Assembly: GCA_014529385.2 (NCBI GenBank)
Contig: CM043969.1
Location: 31,474,446-31,538,445 of the forward strand
DNA from: Adiantum capillus-veneris
Taxonomy: Eukaryota; Streptophyta; Polypodiopsida; Polypodiales; Pteridaceae
DNA: 64,000 nt
Direction: 5' to 3'
Below the pieces are notes generated by a model. The model did not search any database, was not told where the DNA came from, and worked only from the letters and a program-made list of their open reading frames with translations. Below, in pieces: positions 33,701 through 45,661 of this stretch. Position 1 is the stretch's first letter; every line of letters starts with the position of its first letter. A program made the translations under genes and the position numbers.

Positions 33701-34808
33701 CTACTTTCTCCTTGCCATGTGCAACATATTTTCCCTTGGGACAGTCCTTTTTGCCATGACCGCTTTCTAAACATTGAAAACATAATTTCTCTTTCTTAGC
33801 TTTATCAAAATCCTCAGGAGAGAGAGGATCTCTGGACCCCTTGGTTTTTTAGATGCTTCTGAATTAGTTACTATAAATTTTCTTTTATTGTGCCCATACT
33901 GTGTGTGTGTATTACCATGTGTATTAGCAGACACGTGAGTGTTATGTGCTTCATTTTCATCTAGATCATCGTGAATATGTGCTTTCACTATGGCTTCCTC
34001 TAGTGTTTTAGGGTCTTGGGTCTTGACGTGCTTCTTAAGATCTAGTGTCAAACCTCGTATAAATCCTCGTACTTGCTGAAAGTTATGTAAGCCTTACAAC
34101 TTGAGGATAACATCCCGATAGTGAGATATATATTCAATTAATGATGGGCAATTCCGATCTAATTCCGATATAAGTCCCAAGCCATCCAATTCCGATCTCC
34201 CTCATTTGTAGGCAAAAATTCTTTGCGAAACATAGCTTCAAAAGCTACGCGACTTTGTGGTATGATATTCTTCTCCTTGAGAGACATCCACCATTTGTAG
34301 GCCTTGCCTTCCAGAGTTAGGCTCGTTTGCAGTGCTCTGACTGCTTCCGGAGTACGCCGTAAGGCATGAATTCGATCTGACTTACTGAGAAAGATATTCA
34401 CTACATCCTTATCGCGGTCTCGGTCTTCTTCCTTAAAAGTCGGTGGTTTGGTGTTTTTCAGCAACTCATACACCTCTTTTGCAGTGAGAGTGTGCAAAGT
34501 ATCAACAGTTGGAGCTTGTCCTTAATTAGAAGGGCCTTGCCCCTGTGTAGCAACGTGCTCATGCATGTGCGTGTCAGCAAGACCCTTGGACAATTTAGTG
34601 GATAATTTAGTGACATTTTCATTTAAAGATAAAAAATTTCCTTCCATAACTGATATGCGTGTCTGAAGTGCACGAAATTCTTGAATGTCGCGAGAAATTC
34701 ATAAGTGTCATCACCTGCCATAGCGTCGCGGGTACTCTCCTTCAGAGCATCCAACCGCGGGCCATCATGGGCAAGATCAGGCGTACTTTGCTCAAAATCA
34801 AAAGTCAT
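33701..34808 (-). pseudogene. TE-F gag with zinc knuckle
   Basis: From MTFDFEQSTPDLAHDG (34808) with a shift near 34700, through TLTAKEVYELLKNTKPPTF, EGKAYKWWMSL and FEAMFRKEFLP (capsid core blocks), to a CCHC knuckle, CFQCLESGHGKKDCPKG, at about 33735-33785. His-rich spacer at 33890-33960. Stops at 34159 and about 34525. Forms particles in active elements. Confidence 0.8.
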
Positions 34809-35597
34809 ATTTCAATATCTAAATCCATGGTGAGACAGTGCAGTGCAAGGAATAGTCAGAAAAATACCTGAGATTGAGAGCACTTGCAAAGTCTAATTAG
34901 CCTTGCTAATCCCATCGAAGTCGATATTATCCAAGTGAAAATCAATCCGAAATGTTTGCCGTGTAGGGAATTCCTTAATCCATTGTAGCCGAATCGATTA
35001 TGCGTTCGACCATAATCGATTTTGAAAAATAACGTCACTTTGAACTCCCTTGGAGATGGTTTTATTAAATTTATGATTTTCTGCCCATAATACGCAGAGA
35101 ATGTGTGTGTTGAAGTACTTGCCGGCCGTGTCGATATGCCAAGCCTCGCCGAAGCTTCATAAGAGGGAGGGGGGGTACCCCACTATGGGTACCGTCCTTA
35201 GTTTGTTGAAAAAAAACTTTGGCCATTAATCCCCAAGGGGTTGGACGCCCGTCGGGTGTGTACTTGGAGTTGCTCACCGGCTATGGCCGCCTGTAGACAG
35301 CATGAGGGGTTGAGAAAATCTCCCCCCGTCTCGTAGGATGTTCGTATCCACCTGCTACAGGCACGAGAAAAGGTCCCCACGTCGGTGCGATGCTGCAGAG
35401 CCCGCAAGGACGTAATTTGGTGCAAGTGGCCGACAGGCGGCTTCTCCTTGCAAGGGTTGTTGCCCACGCCTTCGGGCTTGTCATCCTCCTCACAGGGGGT
35501 GAGCTCCATGCCCCCTTGACCCCGACATGCAAAAAAGCATGGAAAAGTGTGTGGCTCTTCTCCTCCACGGCTGTGCCTTTCCCAAAAAAGGAACCTT
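34809..35597 (-). other. TE-F leader region
   Basis: Between the primer binding site and gag. Relatively GC-rich at 35080-35600. Open frames here have no domain similarity and are likely non-coding leader. Confidence 0.5.
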
Positions 35598-35610
35598 GCT
35601 CTTGATACCA
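35598..35610 (-). other. TE-F primer binding site
   Basis: Minus strand TGGTATCAAGAGC, one base inside the 5' LTR. Resembles the complement of an initiator Met tRNA 3' end, widely used by plant chromoviruses. Confidence 0.85.
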
Positions 35611-35611
35611 A

Positions 35612-35764
35612 TGTTAGACAAGGGAAACTAGAACCTAGGAGTCCACCTCTCAACCACCCACTATATAGCATGGCTCCTAGCCCTTTGTCCTAGTTTGAAT
35701 CCCTGTCCACACTGCCTAGCCCGGCCTTGCCCTTGTCTAGTCCGGCCTTGCCGTTGTCCTGACA
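35612..35764 (-). repeat. TE-F 5' LTR (153 bp)
   Basis: Partner of 29926-30074, with TG...CA termini and an ACTATATAGCA TATA-like stretch shared by both copies. Very short for a plant gypsy LTR. Confidence 0.92.
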
Positions 35765-36777
35765 GCTGGGTGGCAAAGAGGATTTTTGAGTACCATTAAT
35801 AGAAGCAGATGAAGTGCCAATGGTCCAGCTGTCAAAAGCTGAGGAAGATGCACTCAAAGAAAAGGTTATGCAAGAGACGCATGAGAAATGGAAAGCAACA
35901 ATGGATTGGGAGTTGAGAGTTATTCACTCGGTCAATGTTACTCAACTCACTCTCAATCAAATCAATGCACAATGGTATCATCAATCCCTGCTATATCCCT
36001 TGATAAAGGTGGAGTTGCTCCAGGTCAAAGAAAGACTTTATAAAGACATGCAAGTAGAAGGTGCATATGAAGACCACCTAAGTGGAGGAAGAGCTGGTTG
36101 AACAAGAATCCAAGATACCTAATTCTGTTCACAAGAGCACCTGCGTCACTTTAAAAGGATCCAACTTTTTATCCTGTTCGTAAGGACATGGCAAGCACAT
36201 GAGGCCATAACAAAGAAGCGGCCAACCTGGTATCCAAGATTTCCAGCTCCAGACAAGGGATCGCCAACAAAAGAATACATGGTGAAAACCCTAACGGGTG
36301 CCATGTCATTCTTCAAAAGCCTACCTGGTCTTTCATGTGCTATACTTTATAAAATTTTCCGAGTGCTGTTCACCTGCATTGAAGTATTTCATGAGTGAGA
36401 GCAAGAAGGAGCCCCATGGATGTCTTTTCTTGAGGGCAATAAAGGTTTATACTACAGTCTCAATTGTCAACCTTCCGAAGAAGTCCTCTATGGCTTCTAC
36501 GTCCAATGCATGTTCTTACGTTCTCATAATATGTTGGGTGTTTGAGGAAGCGTTCTACAGAGGGTTTTTCACTTGGCAAACAAAGATTTTTGGGCCAGTG
36601 ATCAGCAACCTGACTTCAAGATTTGTAGGCTACTCCGTAGTCGAGCTTAAAATTAGAGTCACTATGCCGTTTCCGCAGGTGCCAGACAAAGAGAGAAAGA
36701 TTAGATATGAAAAGGCTTTACATACACTTAAAGACCGCCTCGCCACCCGTCAATCCGAAGACTATTTCAGTCCATAA
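35765..36777 (+). pseudogene. TE-D additional ORF, 3' part
   Basis: Continues the coiled-coil frame after TE-F: VPMVQLSKAEEDALKEKVMQ, HEKWKATMDWELRV, LYKDMQVEGAYEDH. Further right it degenerates into frames with many stops up to 36777. It joins the block ending at 29925, and the 6-bp duplication lies at the seam. Function unknown; such downstream ORFs in plant gypsy elements have no established role that I can assign here. Confidence 0.6.
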
Positions 36778-36802
36778 AGTTGTATCAAGGGACGACATAG
36801 GT

Positions 36803-36837
36803 GGGGGGGGGGGGGGGGGGGGGGGGGGAGGGGGGGA
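36803..36837 (+). other. TE-D polypurine tract, almost pure G
   Basis: 27 G, then A, then 6-7 G and A, directly before the TGTTTGCAGC start of a candidate LTR. The position is that of a polypurine primer. Confidence 0.7.
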
Positions 36838-37182
36838 TGTTTGCAGCAAGCTAACTCGGATATCATTTTTTGGAGCTCTCATTGTAAAAACACTTATTAT
36901 TTTGATAAATCGAGAATATTGTAACTCCTATTTTTTGGATTAAACTTGTAATTGATGAGCCGGGGCTACAAGCTTCGAGATTGTATTCACCTGTCTTTAT
37001 CTATCTTTAGTTAGAGCTCCCAGATTATTAGTTTTGACCATCAAAAACCTTAGCTAAGGTATAAAAGCCAATTTTTGTAAGTTATTTTCAATTTTTGGAT
37101 AATGAAATACACAGCATGAGCTAATGGCGCTCACTTCTCTCTTTCTCGCGTTTCATACTCCCTCTCCGGTTGTCACATTACA
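36838..37182 (+). repeat. TE-D candidate 3' LTR (about 345 bp)
   Basis: Starts TGTTTGCAGC after the polypurine tract, contains TATAAAAG at 37071-37078, and may end at CACATTACA (37182). No 5' partner was recognised, so the right edge is a guess. Confidence 0.5.
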
Positions 37183-40100
37183 GTCGCGTCTATTGCGTTG
37201 CAACCGCAGGTAAAAGCTCTACACATTGACGTAAGCATTTAACAGTATTTCGTAGCTTTTGGCATCGCTGACCTGGGGCCTAATTTCATCATAAGTAAAA
37301 ATTTACACTTCAAAATCAAAAACTAAGTATAGGTGGGGTATTGGGGCATCATTGATAAGCATTTAGATGCATTCTGGGTCAAAAACGATTAGGTCAAAAA
37401 TTCACTGCTGTTAATAATCGTGATTTTTGCACTTCATCTAAGTGAGATTTGAGACCATAAGCATGTGTGCTTAGGTCTTATAAACATGCCATAGAAGTTT
37501 TGTTACGTTTGGATGTCATTTGATGCTGTTAACAGATGTGCCGATGAACGATTGACTTTTGGTGATTTCAGTCACTTGAGTGTAAATTGAGATAGATGCA
37601 AGTTGTTTGTTGTTTTTCTAGAGATTGACAACCTCTTGTAGCTTCTATGCACTAGTCGAGTTAGCTTCGTCCCATGGATTGACAATTTAATCGTGGTTCT
37701 CGCTAAATTTGCAATAAGATAAGAGTGAGGTTAAACATCCATTCCACAATATGGTGTCGAGGGATTTAAGTTCGCGAGTTGAGTCAGGTTAGCACTGGGC
37801 TACTAGCTGTGGGAAACGGTGAGAGAGAGAGATGACAACAAAATAATATTTTGGAGATACAAGCCGCACTTTAAAACTCAAAATATTTTTTCTATCAATT
37901 TAAGTTTGATTAGAATTGAACTGCAACCAATAAATCCAAGAAATCAAACTAAATGCTCAAACACAAGCAATAAGCACAAAAGCAGTACCTGTTGACAAAG
38001 CACAAAAAAACGGTATCTCGCCTTGCTTCTGCTTCAACGTGGTACTAATTGCTTCTTTCACTTCTCCTACTCCTTTGTATTCAAGCTTTCTCTTCATTGC
38101 AAAAAAAAAATCCCTTCTTGACTGATGTCTAAAAAAAATCCTTCAGTTGCTTCTATAGTGGCTTATGGGAACTGCCTCCTGAGTCTTTTTAAATAACTTA
38201 TAAACTTTTCATTTAAACACAAAAAAAACTCTGTCTGACTGCTCTTCTCGCCGGTGTCATCCACAGTTTTATCGATCTAAACGTTTGCTTGAAAGGCTCA
38301 ATCCTGAAGCTCTTCTTCTTTGACGTGCTCACAAATTTTGCCAGCAACTCGCGCTACTCACGTGCTCTGTCAAGGACTTACCAATTGTGGCTACGCTTCG
38401 TCAGCTCCTCCTCTGGTCACCAACACCGTTTGCAGAGACTCATCGGATCACGGCTACGCCCCCAAACAGTGGGCCTAGCTGCTTTTTTGCGCTACAAACC
38501 ACCCTACTCTTCTCCCTCGTCACAACTCTACAAAAAAGCTGTCCGTCGGCCCTCGCCCTCTGCTCTCTTCACAATGCTCGTTCCCCTTCTTAAGCTTATG
38601 CACTATCCTCTATCCTCTGGTCGCTCCTCCTGCTCCAGAAGATTCCAAAGAAAGAGGAGCATGATGTTGACGGCATGATTGTCTGTGAGGTAAGCTTTAA
38701 TGGTTTTTATTGCTATTTGTTCATGATGGCCAGACCTTTATGAACTCCAACACTGGAAGTGCAGTCCTTGATGCCAAGACAAACCTATGGAATCTTGTCC
38801 AGAGCGACTAAAGACTCCAGAGCAGCATGATCGAGTCAATGGAATCCCGTGGGTGGCACCTCGTCACAGCCTTCTCTCTGGTTGTATGCAACGGCTTGGT
38901 CCTCCTTCCCAAAATCTCGTGGGCGACGCAATCCTCGCTGCTCTCGGCACACTTCAGCTTTGAAATCCTCCTCGCTCCGGTTCCAACTCCCCACAATTGC
39001 CGCCAGCCCAGGCCTTTAAAGCCTCATCAACACTGGCCTCGTTCTCCTTCTCCCCAAACCTGCGCAACTGCCGCCCACCTCCTTACGCTCTGCAATCGGC
39101 TTATATTTAGTTGCTCGTCGTTATTTTTAATTAGTCTTGCTTGGTGGGCCTTGCTATATAACAACTATAGAATATAACAGGACATATGAAAATTGATATT
39201 TAGCACTAAGGGAAACAAGATTGTGACTAACTCGACAACGGCGACATTGCCTGAAAGGAAATACATTTAGAAATGTTATTATATTTTTGGTTAAAGATAG
39301 TTAAGTGACGTCAATTAATAGAGATTATAGGGGTGATTTTTAAGAGAGTTAGTCAAGTTTTAAAAAAAAGCATACACATTTTAAAAATTTTATTGTCTTC
39401 ATGGGAGGATACAAAGTCAAGTGCATCAATGAACTGCAACAAGAAATGAGGTGCTTTACTAACCTGCAATGTTGTACTTGTGCTTTTCAATTGTCCAATC
39501 TATAGGCTGATATTTGAGTCAAGCTACAAAAAAGCAATGTGAATAGTCAAATATATCGTCTTATAATGAAACCTCACAAACTGAAAGTACAAAATATATA
39601 GTGCACGTCATGCAGAGGTGCCATACAAAAGTATGATGGAGAGCTGGCATTGTGGTCTCTCCAAAACATTATAAGAAATGGAAGCCGTGCCCTGCCTTGT
39701 AGCGTTTATGTGCTGCGCCAAGTAAACGCATGCGCATGGAAAATTGGATGTAAATAACGGACCTTGTAGTGTGGTCGAGTTGGAGACGCGCTTGCAATCA
39801 CAACGTCCAATGTTGTGAATATATGTCCTCCCTGCCATACACAAAACACACTTCAAGACAAATACAGAAGATGTAGGATATTGATTAAGCTTAAAGAGAA
39901 GCATATGTAACTTTATGTTCTATGTTCTATGTTCTATATTCTTTGATCAATATTAGCTTCTCTCTTTCTCTCTCTCTCTCTCTCTCTTGTAAGCTACTTC
40001 CATAAGCAATTTTGTCTTTTTTGCCTCCATGTTGACTAGCCTGCATTAGGTATCCTCCTTTCTAATTGTCCATGATAATGGGCGTCTTGAGTTCAGTGTC

Positions 40101-40622
40101 CCCATACCAGAAGGAACCATATTCACTCTATTGCATGCACATCAAATTCACTACCATGTGCTATCCAGAAACTATAAGTGGAATTAAGGGGAGAATCATG
40201 CAAGGGTGAACATACGAGGAGATGCATACTAAGCTTTACCAATCAACGTTGTTGCCAAAGCTGCCCTCCCCCCCGCCTGCCTTGGAACAGTTTCTACTAC
40301 CATATCCTTTTCAGTGTGAAGTGCGAAGATCGTGTTTTTGGTTGCTGCAGCCAATAGTGCAGGCAACCTGATTTGTTGAGGCAGTTCTGTGAGCTTTATC
40401 TCCGCCTCCATCTAAACTAGTGAAGGAAAAAGCTTTCAAAGCACGAACTTGTATCGGCGCATCATGTGAACCCACCCTAAACACGGGATGCCCATTGCCC
40501 ATTAGCTGGCGGCCAATCTGGACAATTTGACTGTGTAAGGGTTGTCCTGATTTAATCACCACGTTATACAATTGTTGACCCATCATATTATAATGGATCT
40601 ACAAGTCACTACTAATTATTAG
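37183..40622. other. Largely non-coding interval
   Basis: No confident gene. 37.2-37.6 kb shares short phrases with 26.2 kb. 38.3-39.2 kb is relatively GC-rich with open frames (38289-38678, 38827-39177) that show no recognisable domains. A CT-rich run lies at about 39958-39987. Minus-strand frames at 40229-40586 look weakly protein-like but were not identified. Confidence 0.45.
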
Positions 40623-40740
40623 TTGCCTCATTGTAAGAAATGGTCATCTGCAAGTGAGTGCTCGTGCTCTCTCATCTCAGCTTGCTCTCCACAATCTTCG
40701 CAAGAAGAGGAGAATCACAAAGAGGAGGAGCCCGAGGAGA

Positions 40741-40744
<4 letters not shown>

Positions 40745-40802
<58 letters not shown>
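40745..40802. repeat. (GA)29 microsatellite
   Basis: Uninterrupted GA tract of 58 bp immediately before the lectin-receptor-like fragment. Confidence 0.95.
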
Positions 40803-40807
<5 letters not shown>

Positions 40808-40809
40808 AA

Positions 40810-41346
40810 GTGCTACGTTCAGTTCGACCTAGTGCCAAGGATGTACAGGTTTCCCGTGGTGTTCATGACAATGGTAGAGATTTGATGAGCCAACATATGT
40901 GCTTGTTCCGGGCTAGCACCTGCACACAAACCATACAACTACTTCCAGTCTCTACAACAACAATTGAGCTTCTGAATTTTATACCCTTAACTACATCAGA
41001 AGTAACGATTTCAATTGCCAGCTCTCTATATTCTAAATGCATTAACTGCACCAGTATCATCTACAAACAGGATGGCTCAAGGCTTACCTTGGAGCAAGAG
41101 AGCAATGTCACTCCAGAATGCCTTCAAGAAGGCAATGTTGTCTTCTTCTGTGTATTTCCAATAGGCGACCTCGACACTTTCTGGCTCTCCAATTCCACTG
41201 GCTTGCTCTTGGACCATCATCTTTTCAGGGTCTTCTATGATGCTTACTGTAAGTTCCCTTCCTACTGTGGTGTCAATGGTCTGTGTAGCTTAGTTCAAAA
41301 CTGTACTTGCCCCACATTCTCAACACAACTTATTGTTTTTGACTGA
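40810..41346 (+). pseudogene. Fragment resembling the extracellular part of a lectin/S-domain receptor kinase
   Basis: The frame contains an EGF-like cysteine pattern at about 41247-41312, CKFPSYCGVNGLCS...CTCP, spaced C-x5-C-x5-C-x5-C-x-C as in G-type lectin S-receptor-like kinases. Before it runs NSTGLLLDHHLFRVFYDAY, recalling the strand (L.....Y.DG..) preceding that module. The reading stops at 41344. Right of it (41333-41620) is another Cys-bearing frame that could be a continuation after a shift. No transmembrane or kinase domain follows. This is the only host-like coding trace in the window. Without a database search the family call is tentative. Confidence 0.4.
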
Positions 41347-42540
41347 CAAGAAAAGGTTCCATATTTCACAAGCCATAGATAACCCAAAAACCCTGAAAAT
41401 CACTCACAAGGAAAAACAAGACAATGTCATTGTTTGCCCCATCGGCATATTGGAATCGGCCTTCTTTTGCAGTGAAAACTCATTACCTAATTATAAGCCT
41501 ACCAGGGCCTTCCCCTGTAGCGATCATAGTAGCTTTGTGTGCAACAAGACCCAGTGGCTAGCTGAACAATATGTCCAGCTTCAACTACCTTACTCAACTC
41601 GTTTCTGCTGGTGCAACTAGTTATGGCCAGCATTATGCCGCTCCAAGTATAATTCATGTCGATTCAACAGCCATGTGCCCTCGGCCATCCTTCAATGTTC
41701 ATGGGAATGATATGCAGTAGGTCCTGATACCTAATTCTCAAGATTCACACCAATTCTTTTTTGCACTGGCGCACCATGCAGCAACAAATCAGGCAAAATC
41801 GGAAAGGAGTGCCGAAGACCTTGCAAACCCTGGTTACTTGTTATAGTTCGTAGATCATCAACCTAGAAGGTACTTCGGATGCTTGCCAACGTGATGAGCA
41901 CTCTCAAAGATCACTTATTTGGTGCGATCAAGCCATGGTAGGGGTCTGTTCTAGTGCTACTGAAATAGAAGATATCAGATTTCAATCGATGATCAGTTGG
42001 CATAATCTGGAGTCGAGTCACCAAACCTGTTGCGAACTAGAACTGCCTGTCCGAGCTAATTGTGGGAAACCTGTGAGCTCCTCTGTTTGCGAAGTGCTGC
42101 ATGTCTACTTTGTTTGCGAACTGCTTCTGGAGAAGTTGCGACGTTGTAGTGTACGTGCGAAGGTGCTATACTTGCGGCGTTTTAATCATTAAGCAGGTTT
42201 TTTTTAGCTTTTTTCTAGCGGGAAAAGCTGCCAGTGAGAAGCTGACATGCGGTGGCTTGTGCGATCACATAGGAGGAAAAGAGCCTTTGGCTCACCGAGT
42301 AAAAATAATTCGGCTTTATTTTTAACCTCTTGATCTAGGCGGCCATTCCCATTGAGCGATTTTTAATGGCCATCAAATTGACAGCATGGGTGAACACTTT
42401 GGAGAAAAGCCTTTCCAAGACATCCCAATAAGATTGCTCAATGCTTCCCTGCCACACTTGTGTTAGGCATATGTCGCTATCAACATTTTCGAGTCGACGA
42501 CAAAATAAAGTCCATCAAGAACCTTTTGCGTTTTTGTGAG
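41347..42540. other. Non-coding interval left of TE-E
   Basis: Possible further decay products of the receptor-like fragment up to about 41.9 kb. The frame at 41935-42192 is Cys-rich but unrecognised. Nothing else supported. Confidence 0.45.
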
Positions 42541-44042
42541 TGTAACATTTATTGGTCTAGTAATTTGTGTGTAGCGGAAAATAACATAGACATAATGAGC
42601 ATTTCATTAGAATAGATTCCTAATGAGCATAGCCAGAGTGCTTGGATGGAGAGAGCAACAAAAGCATAACACCTAGTTAGATAGGCATGAGCAATACTTC
42701 AAAACGAGAGAGAAATTGAGCTATTGACAAAAATTGAGGACCGGATTAACATGGAGCCGGTCCCCCCTCCAAAAGGCTTTGTATTATAGGTTTCCCCCAT
42801 CAAGGGAGAAATTTTACAATACAATACTTTGTGTTCCTTCAACAAGGACCAAGCTCACACTTATAAAACACAACATCAATTCCCTCACGGTCTCAGACCC
42901 AAGACATCACACACCTTCGAAGATGGTGAGAGCTAGAGGGGTATGAGAGTAGATCGAGAGGAAGAAGGAGTATTCTTACGAGAAAGAAGTATGTCTCCTC
43001 ACATAATCACTCATAATAACTTAGCATAACTTAGTAATTAGCCAGGTAGAGGAGATGAGCATGCATTGGAGCTTGGCACTTGGTTGGATTTGCATCACAA
43101 AGCCAAGATTTTTTGGTGTGTGTCTCCCTTCTCACAAGCTTGGAGTAGATGATGAGCTTTCCATTAAAGATTGAGAAGGAGAGATAGTCTTCTTTACTTC
43201 ACACATGAGCTTGTGTGTGTGTGTAAGTGATAATGCCTTGCAAAAATCAGCCCCCTCTCTCTCTCTTGGTCGACCCTCTTGCTAATTGCATGTGCTGGCA
43301 TCCTGTTGGACCCTGCAAAGCTCGGCCAATGATAATTAAGAATCGTAAGTGATAGCCTTGTGACATGTGTCCCCCTTTCCCCTTTTGTGAGAGCTTTAGG
43401 TATTTAAATAATGCAATTAAACTCTCATTGGACCTCTTAGTCTTCTCGCACAATAAGAATCAGGCAAGCCATTGGGCTGTTGAATGCTCATTGGACCCCT
43501 TGGGAGACTGTCCAATAGTCTTCTAGAGAGCTTAATGTCTATTGGTTCTTTTACCAAGTGTTTTTAAATGAATTAAATGAAAGTTACTCTAGCCTAATTC
43601 TCATTGGTCCATCTGTATGGCCATCCAATAGGATTTGAATGCACCTTGGGGGCAACTGGGCTAGGGAGTTGACATGTGTCCACTATGCTCTTTGTGTAAA
43701 GGGGGCTTGCAAGAGTGTGTGTGTGTGTTTCTCTCTCATCCCCTACATAAAAGGATCGCCCTCCTAGATAGGGATGTGGAAAAACTTTTGAGTCTTCCCA
43801 CAAGCATCCAATTTACTCTAAGCTTGAACATTGGACATAACCTTTAAATTTTGGAACCTTAGTATTTTGGAAGTCTTAATGGATTGAACCTTAGGGGTTT
43901 TTAAACCCATTGATGCTTATTGCTCATTTGAAGACTGCCAACCTAACCAATATTCTAGCTTTTCCCCCCCTAGTACTTCTATTAATGATCGGTTTAACAC
44001 GAGAAAATCATTCAGGAGAATTAGATATTAGTTATTAGGACA
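42541..44042 (-). repeat. TE-E 3' LTR
   Basis: Begins TGTAACATTTATTGG and ends TTATTAGGACA. Right neighbour on the minus strand is AAGAGAGAGGTAA, a polypurine tract (44043-44055). Substitutions and small indels against the other copy are numerous. It contains a (TG)n stretch near 43717-43730. Confidence 0.92.
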
Positions 44043-44389
44043 TTACCTCTCTCTTGAAATCATAGTCGTCCTCGACTATGAGGTAGAGAAGATAAACCCT
44101 ATTCATTAGTCCCTTTTCTAGCGGGTAGAGGATCCCTATTTTACCCTACGATATCCTTCCACAATGGATGACTAATCCATTTGGTGCTTGAGAGCCTAAG
44201 TTGCCGCAAGCATGTGTGCACATTAGTCCTATCAATCTTCCATAGTAGAGTGTCAAGCTCTACTTGGTGTTTGGAAGATGTCATCTCCGCAAACTTGATC
44301 CTAAGAATGCATACTTCTTAACATTTGTGCACAATAAAGAAAAAGAGAGTCTTATAAGACCAAAAACTTTATTCATTTTAAACATTTTT

Positions 44390-45116
44390 ACATTTACTTA
44401 ATCTAGGGAAGCATTGTAAGCATTAACAAGGTTTAGGTTATCCTTTAATTGTATGCCTTGCATCCATCTAGCATCTTCAAAAGGATAGTTCTTAAACTTA
44501 ATAAGATACCATTGGATAATCTTACCCCTCTCAATACCTTGTCTTCATGTTGGAGAATGGACTCGGTCTACAGCACCTCTTCTTGGTCCTCGATCTCCGG
44601 TGGGTCTTCAATAGTTGGTTCTTGAGGTGGCTCTCCGTTGTAAGGCTTTAGTAGGCTCACATGGAAAGCATTGTGTATGAGCCAATGTCTGAGCAACTTG
44701 AGTTGATAGGCCATCTCATTGATTGGTCTAAAAATCTGGAAGGGACCATAGTACCTTTTTGCTAACTTAGCATAGTACTTTTGGTGTCCCATAGGATTCT
44801 TGCCCGTCGTGTGCCTTAATCGAGCCTCGGAAAATTTAAGCAAGACCCAATCATTTTATTTAAAGGCTTGGGATCTTCTGTTCTTATTAGCAGCAGCCTT
44901 TTGCCTTTGCTGTGAGATAGAGATATCATCCTTACTCGTTTGGAAAGATTCTTGTAGGTCTCGGCTATACTCATGTGCAGCGAAGATCTTCCCGTTCACC
45001 TTAAGTAGCAAGGGACTTTTGGATCTTCCCTCAATTACCTCGAAAGGTGCTTTTTCCGTGGAGGTATGTATAGTATTATTGTAGGCATACTCCACTAAGG
45101 TAAGTACTTCTCCCAT
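44390..45116 (-). pseudogene. TE-E integrase C-terminal part and chromodomain-like end
   Basis: 44856-45116 carries LVEYAYNNTIHTSTEKAPFEV (integrase core end, usual form YN...HSSTG.SPFE). After a TAA comes the GPF/Y block (KRYYGPFQIFRPINEMAYQL) and IHNAFHVSLLKPY, the classic HPVFHVS.LK motif. In another frame near 44430-44540, IIQWYLIKFKNYPFEDARW matches a chromodomain core (Y.VKW.GY...E.TW). One frameshift separates the two. Confidence 0.85.
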
Positions 45117-45244
45117 TGGACCTTTGATCTACTTCCGTTACGTAGGCTTTTAGTAGATCAAGAATTGTTAGGTTAGCTATTTCACTTTTGCCATCCGTTT
45201 GAGGGTGATAGGCCGAAGAGAAGTTTAGCCTCGTCCCTAAATTC

Positions 45245-45661
45245 TCAAAGAGATCCTTCCAAAAAACTTCTGATCATTCTAGGATCTCTATTCGACACTA
45301 TGGACATTGGCAAGCCATGGTACTTGAAGATTTGTGATATGAAGAGGGTTGCCATTTGATGGGCTTTGATAGTCTTTTTGACAGGTATAAAATGAGCTTG
45401 TTTGTTGAACCTGTCTACTATTGTCCATATTTCCGTATTCCCATGGATAGACTTAGGCAATCCAAAGATAAAATCCATGGATATGCTCTCCCATGGTGAA
45501 TTAGGGATTGGCAAAGGTTGAAGCAATCCAAGTTGCTTCCCTCTATCAAACTTTGTCTTCTGGCATACCACACATTGAGAGACATACTCTTGTATGTTTT
45601 CTTTCATGATAGTCCAATAGAAATATGTTTCTATCCCTTTTACGGTCGATTGAATCTTCAT
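45245..45661 (-). pseudogene. TE-E integrase zinc module end and core start
   Basis: FYWTIMKENIQEYVSQC and CVVCQKTKFDRGK, then ESISMDFIFGLPKS (first Asp) and SIVSNRDPR, where the second catalytic Asp is Asn-Arg-Asp in place of S-D-R-D. The frame begins abruptly at 45661, where a foreign insertion meets it. A shift near 45250 separates it from the next block. Confidence 0.85.

Larger units (their letters stand above)
29926..35764 (-). mobile_element. TE-F: complete small chromovirus (Ty3/gypsy) with about 150-bp LTRs
   Basis: LTRs 29926-30074 and 35612-35764 (TGTTARACAAGG...TCCTGACA) bracket gag, protease, RT, RNase H, integrase and chromodomain on the minus strand. A primer binding site (GGTATCAAGAGC) adjoins the right LTR and a polypurine tract adjoins the left one. 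A 6-bp flank GCTAGG/GCTGGG looks like a target duplication with one mismatch. It is nested in the TE-D coiled-coil ORF. Numerous stops make it inactive. Confidence 0.92.

Noticed and set aside
35198-35671. 157-codon minus-strand frame overlapping the TE-F LTR
   Set aside because: Spans LTR, primer binding site and leader; composition is GC-rich and no domain is evident.
38289-39177. Possible host gene (kelch-like phrase TNLWNLV)
   Set aside because: A single weak phrase in short frames, no repeat of the motif, no exon structure.
40229-40586. Minus-strand protein-like frames
   Set aside because: Two overlapping frames without a known motif; not enough to call a gene.
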